Assembly: GCA_947447955.1 (NCBI GenBank)
Contig: CANFLS010000027.1
Coordinates: 1 to 36,529, forward strand
Source: Flavobacteriales bacterium
GTDB taxonomy: Bacteria; Bacteroidota; Bacteroidia; NS11-12g; UBA955
DNA length: 36,529 nt
Reading direction: 5' to 3'
Made by a program: the position numbers and the translations under genes. The notes beneath the pieces were generated by a model. That model saw only the letters and a program-made list of their open reading frames with translations. It was not told the origin of the DNA and searched no databases. This document shows, one piece after another, positions 7,606 to 15,793 of this stretch. Position 1 is the first letter of the stretch. Each line of letters starts with the position of its first letter.

Positions 7606-10089
7606 TTATTTGTTTTTATTTTTTTCTTTTAATGGCTTCATTATGTCTATTGGGTGTTTCACTTTTTCATCTAATAGCGCAATATCCAATACTTCAAACA
7701 TATTTTTTACATAATGAAAGGTCATTCCACTTAGGAAATCTTTCGGTATATCCAAGATATCTTTCTTATTTTGCTCACAAAGAATAATATCTTCAATTCC
7801 AGCGCGCTTAGCAGCCAAAATCTTTTCTTTTATACCGCCAACTGGCAATACCTTACCGCGCAAAGTAATTTCGCCGGTCATGGCCAATTTGTTTCTTATT
7901 TTACGTTGGGTAAACAACGATGCCAAAGAAGTCAATACCGTTATACCTGCTGAAGGACCATCCTTAGGGATAGAACCTGCCGGAAAATGCACATGCACAT
8001 TCCAATAGTCAAATACCGCAGAATCGAGTTCTAGATAATCAGAATGCGATTTCAAAAAGGTGTGAGCCAAACTTACACTTTCCTTCATCACATCACCCAA
8101 TTGACCGGTTAATTTAAATTCACCTTTTCCTGGAGTTAAAGAGCTTTCAACAAACAATACAGAACCACCCATTGGGCTCCATGCCAAACCAGTAACAACT
8201 CCAGCTGTTAAATTGTTTTCATACAATTCTGGTTCCATTTTTTCAGGACCCAAAATCTCTTCAACATCTTTGTTTGTTAATACTTTTTTGAAGGACTCTT
8301 CTGCAGCAACCAATTTGGCATTGAATCTCGCCAAAGAAGCAATTTTCTTATCTAATCCCCTTACTCCACTTTCTCTTGTATATTGTTCAACAATCAATTC
8401 AACCGCTTCATCATTAATTTTAAACTGAGATGATTTTAAACCATGCGCTTTGCGTTGTTTCGGAATCAAATATTTCTTGGCAATTTCAATTTTCTCTTCC
8501 AGTGAATATCCGTTGATGTCAATAATTTCCATTCTATCAAGCAATGCCGGCTGAATGGTATCGAGGGAATTTGCAGTAGCCACGAATAAAACCTTACTTA
8601 AATCATAATCCATTTCTAAGTAATTGTCGTAGAACGCAGAATTTTGTTCTGGATCCAAAACTTCTAGCAACGCACTACTTGGGTCACCTCTAAAATCCCT
8701 GCCCAATTTATCAATCTCATCCAAAACAAAAACAGGATTTGAAGATGCTGCTTTTTTCAGATTTTGAACAATACGACCTGGCATAGCTCCAATATAGGTT
8801 TTACGGTGACCACGAATCTCTGATTCGTCGTGCAAACCGCCCAAACTCATTCTAATATATTTTCTATCTAAAGCGCGGGCAATACTTTTTCCAAGGGATG
8901 TTTTACCAACACCTGGAGGGCCGTATAAACAAATAATTGGACTTTTTAAATCGCCCTTTAATTTCAGTACTGCCAAATATTCAATGATACGTTTTTTGAC
9001 TTTTTCCAAGCCAAAATGATCTTCATCCAAAACATCTTGCGCGTGCTTTAAGTCGAAATTGTCTTTGGTATAGCTATCCCAAGGCAATTCCAAAAGGAGT
9101 TGCAAATAATTTAATCCAACAGAATAATCAGGAGAAGCTGGATTTACACGGTTCAAACGATCTAATTCTTTGTTGAATTGATCTTTTACTTCTTTTTTCC
9201 AGGCTTTTTTCTCCCCTTTTTCTCTTAAATTCTGAATTTCTTTATCGGGAGTATCTCCGCCTAATTCTTCTTGAATTGCGCGAATTTGTTGTTGAAGGAA
9301 ATATTCACGTTGTTGCTTATCCATATCAACACGAACCCTACTTTGGATTTGATCTTTCAATTCCAACATTTGAAGTTCTTTGGTAATATGTTCTAATATT
9401 TTTTCAGCACGTTTTTTCGGATGGATTATTTCTAAAACTTCTTGCTTCTCACCTACTGAAATATTCATATTGCTCGCCACAAAATGAACCAAGAATATGC
9501 TTGAATCAATGTTTTTGATTGCAATTGAGGCTTCAGAGGGAATATTAGGCGCCAAATTGATAATATTGTATGAGATGTCTTTTATTGAACTTACAATTGC
9601 CTTATATTCTTTGTCTTCCTTGAAATTAGAATCTGAATACGTAGAAGCGTTTGCCCTAAAATAAGGTTCAGCAGAAACAAAACGATCTAATTTTATTCTT
9701 CTTTTTCCTTGAATAATAACGGTTGTTGTTCCATCGGGCATTCTCATCACTTTGATGATTTTAGCCAAGGTACCAACCGTATATAAATCTTCTATTTGTG
9801 GATCTTCAATTTCCGGATGTACTTGAGAAACGACAGCAATAATATTGTCTTTTTTGCTGGCATCTTTGATTAATTTGATGCTTTTGTCTCTACCAACAGT
9901 AATTGGAAAAATGACACCTGGAAACAACACTGTGTTTTTAATAGCAAGTACCGGAATTTCATCAGGAATCTCCATTTTATTGCTTTCGTCTTCTTCCTGT
10001 TTAGAGAATAATGGCAAAAACTCTGGAGATTCATCCACTGTATCTTCCTCGTTATTAAATCTGATAAATGTATTTTTATTATTAAACAT
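7606..10089 (-). CDS. lon: ATP-dependent protease Lon (endopeptidase La)
   Basis: Lon is a cytoplasmic AAA+ protease that degrades misfolded and selected regulatory proteins. The 827-residue chain has, in order, an N-terminal LON substrate-binding domain (from about residue 45, PVLAIKNTVLFPGVIFPI), a coiled coil, an AAA+ module with Walker A GPPGVGKT near 390 and Walker B VFVLDEIDKLG, and a C-terminal protease domain. The catalytic dyad is Ser713 (KDGPSAGIT) and Lys756 (GGIKEK), 43 residues apart as in E. coli Lon. The N-terminal acidic extension (first 40 residues) and the Lys/Asn-rich tail are typical of Bacteroidota forms. The ATG at 10089 lies 32 nt after a good promoter. It leads an operon with three envelope-protein genes. 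Confidence 0.97.
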   Translation of the reverse strand: MFNNKNTFIRFNNEEDTVDESPEFLPLFSKQEEDESNKMEIPDEIPVLAIKNTVLFPGVIFPITVGRDKSIKLIKDASKKDNIIAVVSQVHPEIEDPQIEDLYTVGTLAKIIKVMRMPDGTTTVIIQGKRRIKLDRFVSAEPYFRANASTYSDSNFKEDKEYKAIVSSIKDISYNIINLAPNIPSEASIAIKNIDSSIFLVHFVASNMNISVGEKQEVLEIIHPKKRAEKILEHITKELQMLELKDQIQSRVRVDMDKQQREYFLQQQIRAIQEELGGDTPDKEIQNLREKGEKKAWKKEVKDQFNKELDRLNRVNPASPDYSVGLNYLQLLLELPWDSYTKDNFDLKHAQDVLDEDHFGLEKVKKRIIEYLAVLKLKGDLKSPIICLYGPPGVGKTSLGKSIARALDRKYIRMSLGGLHDESEIRGHRKTYIGAMPGRIVQNLKKAASSNPVFVLDEIDKLGRDFRGDPSSALLEVLDPEQNSAFYDNYLEMDYDLSKVLFVATANSLDTIQPALLDRMEIIDINGYSLEEKIEIAKKYLIPKQRKAHGLKSSQFKINDEAVELIVEQYTRESGVRGLDKKIASLARFNAKLVAAEESFKKVLTNKDVEEILGPEKMEPELYENNLTAGVVTGLAWSPMGGSVLFVESSLTPGKGEFKLTGQLGDVMKESVSLAHTFLKSHSDYLELDSAVFDYWNVHVHFPAGSIPKDGPSAGITVLTSLASLFTQRKIRNKLAMTGEITLRGKVLPVGGIKEKILAAKRAGIEDIILCEQNKKDILDIPKDFLSGMTFHYVKNMFEVLDIALLDEKVKHPIDIMKPLKEKNKNK

Positions 10090-10121
10090 CTTAAGGGTTA
10101 ACCTATATTCAATGGTTGTGC

Positions 10122-10153
10122 CAAAGATAGAATTGTTAATGAATATTTTTCAA
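10122..10153 (-). promoter_or_regulatory. lon promoter (Bacteroidota type)
   Basis: On the minus strand a TTTG-type -33 element (TTG at 10153-10151, preceded by a T run) is followed after 21 nt by TATCTTTG at 10129-10122, a full match to TAnnTTTG. The expected transcript start is near 10115, giving a leader of about 25 nt to the lon ATG. Confidence 0.65.
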
Positions 10154-10288
10154 AAAAAAGTTAGAATGACAAAAAATATTCAAAATGATAAAAAACTACT
10201 GACAACGAAAAACAAATGCGACATTTTGACATATTGAGTGATTTAAGTTGGTTACTTTTTATGAAATGCATAAAAAAAACAAATGAAA

Positions 10289-10319
10289 TTTGCATTTGTC
10301 ATTGATTTAACGAAATTTG
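10289..10319 (+). promoter_or_regulatory. Probable promoter of the 10344 lipoprotein gene
   Basis: TTTG at 10289-10292 is followed after 19 nt by GAAATTTG at 10312-10319, one base off TAnnTTTG plus correct spacing. The ATG at 10344 is 24 nt further. Both elements lie inside identical 10-nt copies of GAAATTTGCA (10285-10294 and 10312-10321). Confidence 0.5.
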
Positions 10320-10343
10320 CACAAAACAATCATAAAAAACACT

Positions 10344-11195
10344 ATGAAATTAAGAAACATTATTCTGTCACTGTCAATTGCTTCAATGGCATTTTTGGCA
10401 TCTTGTGGCGACAGTTCATCTTCAAATCCAAAGCCTACTATTTCTTTGAAATCAGTAACTGGCTATAACAGTACAACTGGTACAGTTAACATGGGTTCTG
10501 TAATTACGTTTAACGTATTGGCTACCGCTGGTTCAGATGCAATGAAAAGCATTGTAATTACGGCTAAATTGGCAAATGGTTCAACAAAAACACTTTTGGA
10601 TACCGCTTTAATTACCAAAAATATTGATTTTACAAAATCTATTGCAAGTCAAGGTGGTGTAGGTGATGTTGTAGTTTACACATTTACAGCAAATGACAAT
10701 AACGGAGAGAGCGCTTCAACAAATCTTACAACTTCAACTATCCCTGAAGATTTGCCTTTAGACGGTATTGCCGATCAAAAAGTTTATAATGCATTGGCAA
10801 CTGGATTTAACAGTGCTTACAACCTTGAGTTGTCTGTTCCTATTTCTTCTGGTTCTCCAAGTGTAAAAGATTTATTAGACAAAACACCAACCGGCGCAGC
10901 ACAATGGGCGAATACTATTGGTACTGGTAACGGTTCTAAATTTGTTAAATGCACTTCAAACGATTATAACAACGCGGCTAGCACTACTTACCTTTACAAC
11001 CTTTGGGTAGCTGGTAAAACTAAAGCAACAGATCAAATTTCAGGATTGAAAGTTGGTGATGTGTATTTGGTAAAAACTGGACAATCAGTAACATTTGGTT
11101 TGTATTTGCTAAACGTTACAGCTGTAGTTGATTTGCCTGCTGCAGGAAATCAAAACGACTATTTTGTATTTGATTACAAAAAATTTACTCCGTAA
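10344..11195 (+). CDS. Lipoprotein of unknown function with an Ig-like first half
   Basis: The protein is 283 residues from the ATG at 10344. I chose this start rather than an ATG 27 nt upstream because it places two positive residues (Lys2, Arg4) before the hydrophobic run and the lipobox FLASC at 17-21, and because it fits the predicted promoter. Cys21 would be lipidated, followed by a Ser-rich linker. Residues about 30-140 form a beta-rich, Thr/Ser/Gly-heavy region resembling an Ig-like or cadherin-like domain (IVITAKLANGSTK, VVYTFTANDNNGES). The second half (about 145-283) is a separate domain ending VVDLPAAGNQNDYFVFDYKK. No enzyme motif is visible. It is transcribed alone, away from lon, and is closed by a strong terminator. 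The likely location is the outer membrane or periplasm. Confidence 0.8.
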   Translation: MKLRNIILSLSIASMAFLASCGDSSSSNPKPTISLKSVTGYNSTTGTVNMGSVITFNVLATAGSDAMKSIVITAKLANGSTKTLLDTALITKNIDFTKSIASQGGVGDVVVYTFTANDNNGESASTNLTTSTIPEDLPLDGIADQKVYNALATGFNSAYNLELSVPISSGSPSVKDLLDKTPTGAAQWANTIGTGNGSKFVKCTSNDYNNAASTTYLYNLWVAGKTKATDQISGLKVGDVYLVKTGQSVTFGLYLLNVTAVVDLPAAGNQNDYFVFDYKKFTP

Positions 11196-11212
11196 TATTT
11201 TTTGCACATATC

Positions 11213-11245
11213 ACAAAAAACCCCCGACATTCGGGGGTTTTTTGT
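11213..11245 (+). terminator. Rho-independent terminator after the lipoprotein gene
   Basis: A 15-bp perfect inverted repeat (ACAAAAAACCCCCGA, loop CAT, then its complement) ends in a run of six T within the right arm. It begins 18 nt after the stop codon. The symmetrical A/T flanks would also let it act on the opposite strand, though no gene converges on it. Confidence 0.88.
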
Positions 11246-11290
11246 TTACTTTGAAAATTATTTAATATTGAATCTAATTTATACCAAATT

Positions 11291-12259
11291 GTGAAAAGAA
11301 TTGCTGTTTTAACTTCAGGTGGCGATGCCCCAGGAATGAATGCTTGCATCCGTGCAGTTGTGCGTGCAGGTGTGCATTTTGACCTTGAAATTTATGGTAT
11401 CCATGGTGGATATCAGGGACTTATTGAAAATAATATTACCCCAATGGATGCTTCTTCAGTGGCCAATATTATTCAATATGGTGGCACCATACTGAAAACA
11501 GCGAGAAGCAAAGAGTTTATGACTCCGGAGGGACGATTGAAAGCGTATCATAATTTAAAGGCACTCAATATTGAAGGTTTGGTTTGTATTGGTGGAAACG
11601 GAACTTATACAGGTGCCATGATTTTTGAAAAAGAATTCGGAATTCCTAGTGTTGGATGTCCCGGTACAATTGACAATGATTTATACGGAACAGATTATAC
11701 CATAGGCTACGATACCGCAATAAATACTGCAGTTGAGGCCATTGATAAAATTCGTGACACCGCAGATGCACACAATAGGGTTTTCTTTATCGAAGTAATG
11801 GGCCGTCATTCTGGGCATATTGCCCTTTACGCCGGAATTGCAGGGGGGGCCGAAGGAATTTTTATCCCTGAAAAAGAACATGAATTTGAAGATATTGTGA
11901 AAATCTATGAGAAAAAATCAAGAACCAAGCAATTTTCTATTTTTGTAGTTGCCGAAGGTGATGAAGATGGACATGCCTTTGAAGTAGCTAAGAAATTCCA
12001 AGAAAAATTCCCAGATACAGATAGCAGAGTTACTGTTCTAGGACATATTCAAAGAGGTGGCAAACCCTCCGCAAACGACAGAATATTGGCATCTAGATTG
12101 GGTGCACATGCTGTTAAAGCACTACTTGAAGGACAAAGAAATGTTGCGGTGGGTGTTATTGCAAATGATATTGCCTTTACTTCTTTTGAGGATGCGATTT
12201 ACCATAAAAAAGATATCAATGAAAAACTTTGGGTGATGAATGATATCATTACCCGTTAA
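11291..12259 (+). CDS. pfkA: 6-phosphofructokinase (ATP-type fold)
   Basis: PfkA phosphorylates fructose 6-phosphate to the 1,6-bisphosphate in glycolysis. The 322-residue length equals the bacterial ATP-PFK family. Motifs: TSGGDAPGMN at 8-17 (nucleotide site), PGTIDND around 125-130 with catalytic base Asp128, EVMGRHSGHIAL for substrate binding, and LGHIQRGGKPSANDR for fructose-phosphate and effector binding. Gly104 is kept, which fits use of ATP rather than pyrophosphate (pyrophosphate enzymes usually carry Asp there). Position 103, normally Asp and a Mg-ATP ligand in the E. coli enzyme, is Asn here (IGGNGTYTGA). The start is GTG; no better in-frame start precedes it. recN follows after 12 nt, so the two may share a transcript. 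Confidence 0.95.
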   Translation: MKRIAVLTSGGDAPGMNACIRAVVRAGVHFDLEIYGIHGGYQGLIENNITPMDASSVANIIQYGGTILKTARSKEFMTPEGRLKAYHNLKALNIEGLVCIGGNGTYTGAMIFEKEFGIPSVGCPGTIDNDLYGTDYTIGYDTAINTAVEAIDKIRDTADAHNRVFFIEVMGRHSGHIALYAGIAGGAEGIFIPEKEHEFEDIVKIYEKKSRTKQFSIFVVAEGDEDGHAFEVAKKFQEKFPDTDSRVTVLGHIQRGGKPSANDRILASRLGAHAVKALLEGQRNVAVGVIANDIAFTSFEDAIYHKKDINEKLWVMNDIITR

Positions 12260-12271
12260 AACAAGCCAAAT

Positions 12272-13939
12272 ATGCTTACGAATCTCCTCATAAAAAATTA
12301 CGCATTAATCAAAGAGCTTAATATTTCCATTGATCAAAATCTCACAACGATTACTGGTGAAACGGGCGCGGGTAAAAGTATTTTATTGGGTGCAATTGGA
12401 TTGGTGTTAGGTCAAAGAGCTGATAATTCAGCCATTGCCGACCAATCTGAAAAATGCATCATTGAGGCTACTTTCGATATCAAAAATTTAAACCTAAAAG
12501 CCTTATTTGAGGAAATAGAAATAGATTACCATGATGAGTGTGTAATTCGAAGAGAAATCCTTCCAAATGGCAAATCTAGGTCCTTTATCAATGACACTCC
12601 AGCCAATTTAAATCAGTTGAAACAATTGGGCGCTCAACTTATTGAAATCCATACCCAAAATACTGGATTGCTTATTTCTAATCCCGACGAACAAATTCAT
12701 TTGTTAGATGATTTTGGGGGATATAAATCCTTGATCGATGATTACAAAAAAGCATACTCTAATTATTCAACTTCAACAAAAAATTTAAACAGTTTACTTT
12801 TAAGTCAATCTCAATTTATCAAAGAGAAAGAGTTTATTCAGTTTCAATTCGATGAAATATATAATTTTCAACCTATTGATAAAGAAGAAGTAACAATTGA
12901 AGAACAAATAATACTCCTCACCCAAGCATCAAATATTACGCAAGCTTTGGGTCAAGCAAATAAACAGATTAATGAAACTGAAAATAGTTTGGTAGATCAA
13001 CTCAACTATTTGAAAAATCAAATCAAACCCATTGCGCAATTGAATGATTCTATTTCGAGTGTATTTACAAGATTAGAAACCACAATTGTTGAATTAAAAG
13101 ACATTGGTTTCGAAGCAGAAAATATTGCTGAAAAAATTGAAGAAAATCCAGCCGCACTTGATAATTTAAATGATCGATTGCTCAAAATGCAAAATTTATT
13201 CAGAAAACACCAGGTAGAAAGTGCCGCTGAATTATTGCATTTACAAAATGAGTTGGAAATCAAATTACAACAAAGTCAAAACATTGACGACGAAATTATT
13301 TCCCTCAAAAATGAAGTAAAAAAAGCCAAAGAGAATGCATTTATTATGGCTCAAAAACTTTCTGAAAGTAGATTAAATGCAAGCAAATTGTTGGCTGAAG
13401 AAACCAAAACCATCTTGGTAAATTTGGCTATCCCCCACGCTCAAATTGAATTCAAAGTGAATACAAGCGATACCGAATTAGGTCCATTGGGAATTGACAC
13501 TGTGAATATTCTATTTTCTGCCAATTTAGGAAAGTCGCCACAGTTGCTATCTCAAGTTGCATCGGGTGGTGAAATATCCAGATTGAATTTTACATTTAGA
13601 AGTTTAATTGCAAAAAACAAAAACCTACCTACCCTCATTTACGATGAAGCTGATACCGGTATTAGCGGTGAAGTTGCCTCTAAAATGGGTGCGATGATGC
13701 GTCAATTGGGAAATTTCCATCAGGTTATTTCAATAACACATTTGCCTCAAGTTGCTGCGGCAGGACAAAATCAATGGTTGGTTTATAAATCCGTTGCCGA
13801 AAACAAAACACTTTCGTCTGTTAAGAAACTTGATTTTAATGAAAGAATTACTGTTTTAGGACAAATGCTTAGCGGAACAAATCCAACAGATGCTGCTTTA
13901 AGTAACGCGAAAGAGTTATTGGATCAATACACTTTATAA
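12272..13939 (+). CDS. recN: DNA repair protein RecN
   Basis: RecN is an SMC-like ATPase that acts early in double-strand break repair. The 555-residue chain shows Walker A GETGAGKS at 29-36 near the N-terminus, long coiled-coil arms (about 160-370) rich in Glu, Lys, Gln and Leu, the ABC signature in VASGGEISRLNF, and Walker B in LIYDEADTGISGEVASKMG, followed by ISITHLPQVAAAG. Length and order match the family (about 550). The ATG at 12272 is 12 nt after the pfkA stop. Its TAA stop shares the palindrome TTATAA with the stop of rnhA on the other strand, so the two genes overlap by 6 nt tail to tail with no hairpin terminator between them. Confidence 0.96.
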   Translation: MLTNLLIKNYALIKELNISIDQNLTTITGETGAGKSILLGAIGLVLGQRADNSAIADQSEKCIIEATFDIKNLNLKALFEEIEIDYHDECVIRREILPNGKSRSFINDTPANLNQLKQLGAQLIEIHTQNTGLLISNPDEQIHLLDDFGGYKSLIDDYKKAYSNYSTSTKNLNSLLLSQSQFIKEKEFIQFQFDEIYNFQPIDKEEVTIEEQIILLTQASNITQALGQANKQINETENSLVDQLNYLKNQIKPIAQLNDSISSVFTRLETTIVELKDIGFEAENIAEKIEENPAALDNLNDRLLKMQNLFRKHQVESAAELLHLQNELEIKLQQSQNIDDEIISLKNEVKKAKENAFIMAQKLSESRLNASKLLAEETKTILVNLAIPHAQIEFKVNTSDTELGPLGIDTVNILFSANLGKSPQLLSQVASGGEISRLNFTFRSLIAKNKNLPTLIYDEADTGISGEVASKMGAMMRQLGNFHQVISITHLPQVAAAGQNQWLVYKSVAENKTLSSVKKLDFNERITVLGQMLSGTNPTDAALSNAKELLDQYTL

Positions 13940-14416
13940 CAAGCCATCTTCTTTCGATTGTTGTTCGTAAAAGGTATCAATATTCGTAGGTTTAGCCTTG
14001 GCTGCTGTGGTTGCTAAATAATCACAACGTTCGTTTTCAGGAATACCCGCATGTCCCTTTACCCAATGAAATTTTAATTTATATTCTGTTTTCATTTTGT
14101 AAAACATTTGCCACAAATCGGGGTTTTTTACTTTCGCATACCCTTTTTTACGCCAATTTTCTAACCACCCTTTTTCAATGGCATCGCAAACATATTTGCT
14201 ATCCGTATAAATATTAATCGAATGCGATTTATCTTGAATCAATTGCAATGCCTTTATCACAGCCAATAATTCCATTCTATTATTGGTGGTTAATCGAAAT
14301 CCTTCAGAAAGCTCTCGTCTGTGGGGACCAAACATTAATACGGCTCCATAACCTCCTGGACCAGGATTTCCTAAAGCGGCACCATCGGTGTATATCACAA
14401 TTGAGGGACTTGACAT
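13934..14416 (-). CDS. rnhA: Ribonuclease HI
   Basis: RNase HI cleaves the RNA strand of RNA-DNA hybrids, removing R-loops and primers. I place the start at the ATG at 14416 (160 residues); a TTG three codons upstream lies inside the predicted -7 box, so it is unlikely to be transcribed. The catalytic set is complete: Asp11 in YTDGAALGNPG, Glu49 in NNRMELLAV, Asp72 in IYTDSKYV, His122 in WVKGHAG and Asp132 in ENERCDYLA. The basic protrusion GWLENWRKKGYAK (handle) of the E. coli-type enzyme is present. The gene is convergent with recN and divergent from cinA. Confidence 0.96.
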   Translation of the reverse strand: MSSPSIVIYTDGAALGNPGPGGYGAVLMFGPHRRELSEGFRLTTNNRMELLAVIKALQLIQDKSHSINIYTDSKYVCDAIEKGWLENWRKKGYAKVKNPDLWQMFYKMKTEYKLKFHWVKGHAGIPENERCDYLATTAAKAKPTNIDTFYEQQSKEDGLL

Positions 14417-14422
14417 TTGCCG

Positions 14423-14430
14423 CAAACATA
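14423..14430 (-). promoter_or_regulatory. rnhA -7 box almost touching the start codon
   Basis: The minus strand reads TATGTTTG, a full match to TAnnTTTG, and the ATG at 14416 follows after only 6 nt (CGGCAA). No TTG is found at the usual 19-21 nt upstream. If used, transcription would start at or within a few bases of the start codon. Confidence 0.5.
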
Positions 14431-14486
14431 ATTCGAAAAATCCAATGCTCCTTTAAAACAGATAATTTTAGTATGATTTTGTTTGG

Positions 14487-14494
14487 TACATTTG
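14487..14494 (+). promoter_or_regulatory. cinA -7 box 4 nt before the start codon
   Basis: TACATTTG matches TAnnTTTG completely and is followed by TAAG and the ATG of cinA. The -33 region lacks a clear TTG. The position predicts a leaderless or nearly leaderless mRNA. Confidence 0.5.
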
Positions 14495-14498
14495 TAAG

Positions 14499-15737
14499 AT
14501 GAATGCTGAAATAATTACCATTGGCGACGAATTATTGATAGGACAAACAATAGACACGAATAGTGTTTATTTGGCTAAAAAATTCGAGGAAATTGGCATT
14601 CGAATTTCACGCAAAACTGCAATTTCTGATGATAAATCAGACATCATAGAAATGCTTCAAAGTGCATCTCAAAGGGTTGATTTAATCATTATTACCGGTG
14701 GATTGGGTCCTACAAAAGATGACATTACAAAAAAAACACTGGTTGAGTACTTTCAATGTGGATGGAGAATTGATCAAAATGTAATCAATCACTTAACGAA
14801 AATTTTCGAAAGTCGTGGTCGTCAGTTTCTTGAAATAAACAAGGTTCAAGCTGATTTACCTGCTTGTTGTGAAACCCTTCATAATGAAGTAGGTACTGCT
14901 CCAGGCATGCTTTTCAATGAAAACGGCAAAATCATTATTTCGCTACCCGGTGTTCCTAACGAAGTGGAATATTTGATTGAAAACCAAGCCATTCCGCGAC
15001 TTATTGAACAATTCAATTTGGCAAAAATTGAACACCGCACGTTAATTACATTGATGGTTCCTGAAAGTTTGCTTAGTAAACAATTGGAACCTTTTGAAGC
15101 GTCTTTACCTGAAAATTTAAAATTGGCATACTTGCCTAGTTTTGATTGTGTAAAACTAAGATTGAGTGCTCATGGAAACATAATTTCATCGCCATTTCTC
15201 GATGAATGGTTTATTAAATTGCAAAACGCCACTCTTCCCCATGTTTTTTGTACTTCAGATATTTCTCCAGTAAACTATATTTCTGGTGTATTGTTAGAAA
15301 AGAATATTTCTATATCAACAGCAGAAAGTTGCACTGGTGGCTTTATTGCAAACCAATTTGTACAAACGCCTGGCATTTCGAATATTTTATCGGAATCTAT
15401 CATTACCTATTCCAATGAAATCAAAGAATCGGAACTCAATGTCCCTCATGCTATTTTAAAAGAATTTGGTGCAGTGAGCGAAGAAACCGCAACGGCCATG
15501 GTGAACGGAGTTTGTGAGAAATTTAAATCACAGTTAGGAATTGCAACAACGGGTATTGCAGGTCCAAGCGGTGGAACAGATAAAAAACCAGTGGGCACAA
15601 TTTTTATAGCTGTCAAGTATTTAGATCAAATTTTGGTTAGAAAATTTAGACTATTTGGCAATAGGATTCAATTTATGGAAAGAGCAAGCAATTGTGCAAT
15701 GGCAATGGTGAAAGAAATTATCGAAAATGTTCAATAA
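14499..15737 (+). CDS. cinA: CinA family protein (MoCF-like domain plus nicotinamide-nucleotide amidohydrolase domain)
   Basis: The 412-residue protein has the two-domain CinA layout. Residues 1 to about 170 form the molybdopterin-binding-like domain (IITIGDELLIGQTIDTN at the start, ITGGLGPTKDD near 65-75), which in characterised CinA proteins is an ADP-ribose/NAD-related pyrophosphatase. Residues about 260-412 form the PncC-type domain with STAESCTGG, SESIITYSNEIKE and ATTGIAGPSGGTDKKPVGT, which deamidates nicotinamide mononucleotide in NAD recycling. A link domain lies between. Competence induction, which gave the gene its name, is not implied here. The ATG choice is supported by the family start and by the promoter box immediately before it. 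guaA follows after 56 nt with its own promoter box. Confidence 0.94.
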   Translation: MNAEIITIGDELLIGQTIDTNSVYLAKKFEEIGIRISRKTAISDDKSDIIEMLQSASQRVDLIIITGGLGPTKDDITKKTLVEYFQCGWRIDQNVINHLTKIFESRGRQFLEINKVQADLPACCETLHNEVGTAPGMLFNENGKIIISLPGVPNEVEYLIENQAIPRLIEQFNLAKIEHRTLITLMVPESLLSKQLEPFEASLPENLKLAYLPSFDCVKLRLSAHGNIISSPFLDEWFIKLQNATLPHVFCTSDISPVNYISGVLLEKNISISTAESCTGGFIANQFVQTPGISNILSESIITYSNEIKESELNVPHAILKEFGAVSEETATAMVNGVCEKFKSQLGIATTGIAGPSGGTDKKPVGTIFIAVKYLDQILVRKFRLFGNRIQFMERASNCAMAMVKEIIENVQ

Positions 15738-15774
15738 ATCGTAGATAAATTATAATGTCTTCATGTGATTGATT

Positions 15775-15782
15775 TACCTTTG
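15775..15782 (+). promoter_or_regulatory. guaA -7 box
   Basis: TACCTTTG matches TAnnTTTG, with the guaA ATG 11 nt downstream. No good TTG lies at the usual -33 distance. It predicts a very short leader of a few nucleotides. Confidence 0.45.
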
Positions 15783-15793
15783 TAAATAGATTC

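Noticed and set aside
9845..10237. A 130-codon plus-strand frame over the start of lon
   Set aside because: It is antisense to the lon N-terminus and runs across the lon promoter; there is no coding signal beyond openness.
15751..15756. TATAAT upstream of guaA, resembling an E. coli -10 box
   Set aside because: The Bacteroidota primary sigma factor uses TAnnTTTG; AT-rich DNA produces TATAAT by chance, and a proper -7 box lies closer to the gene.
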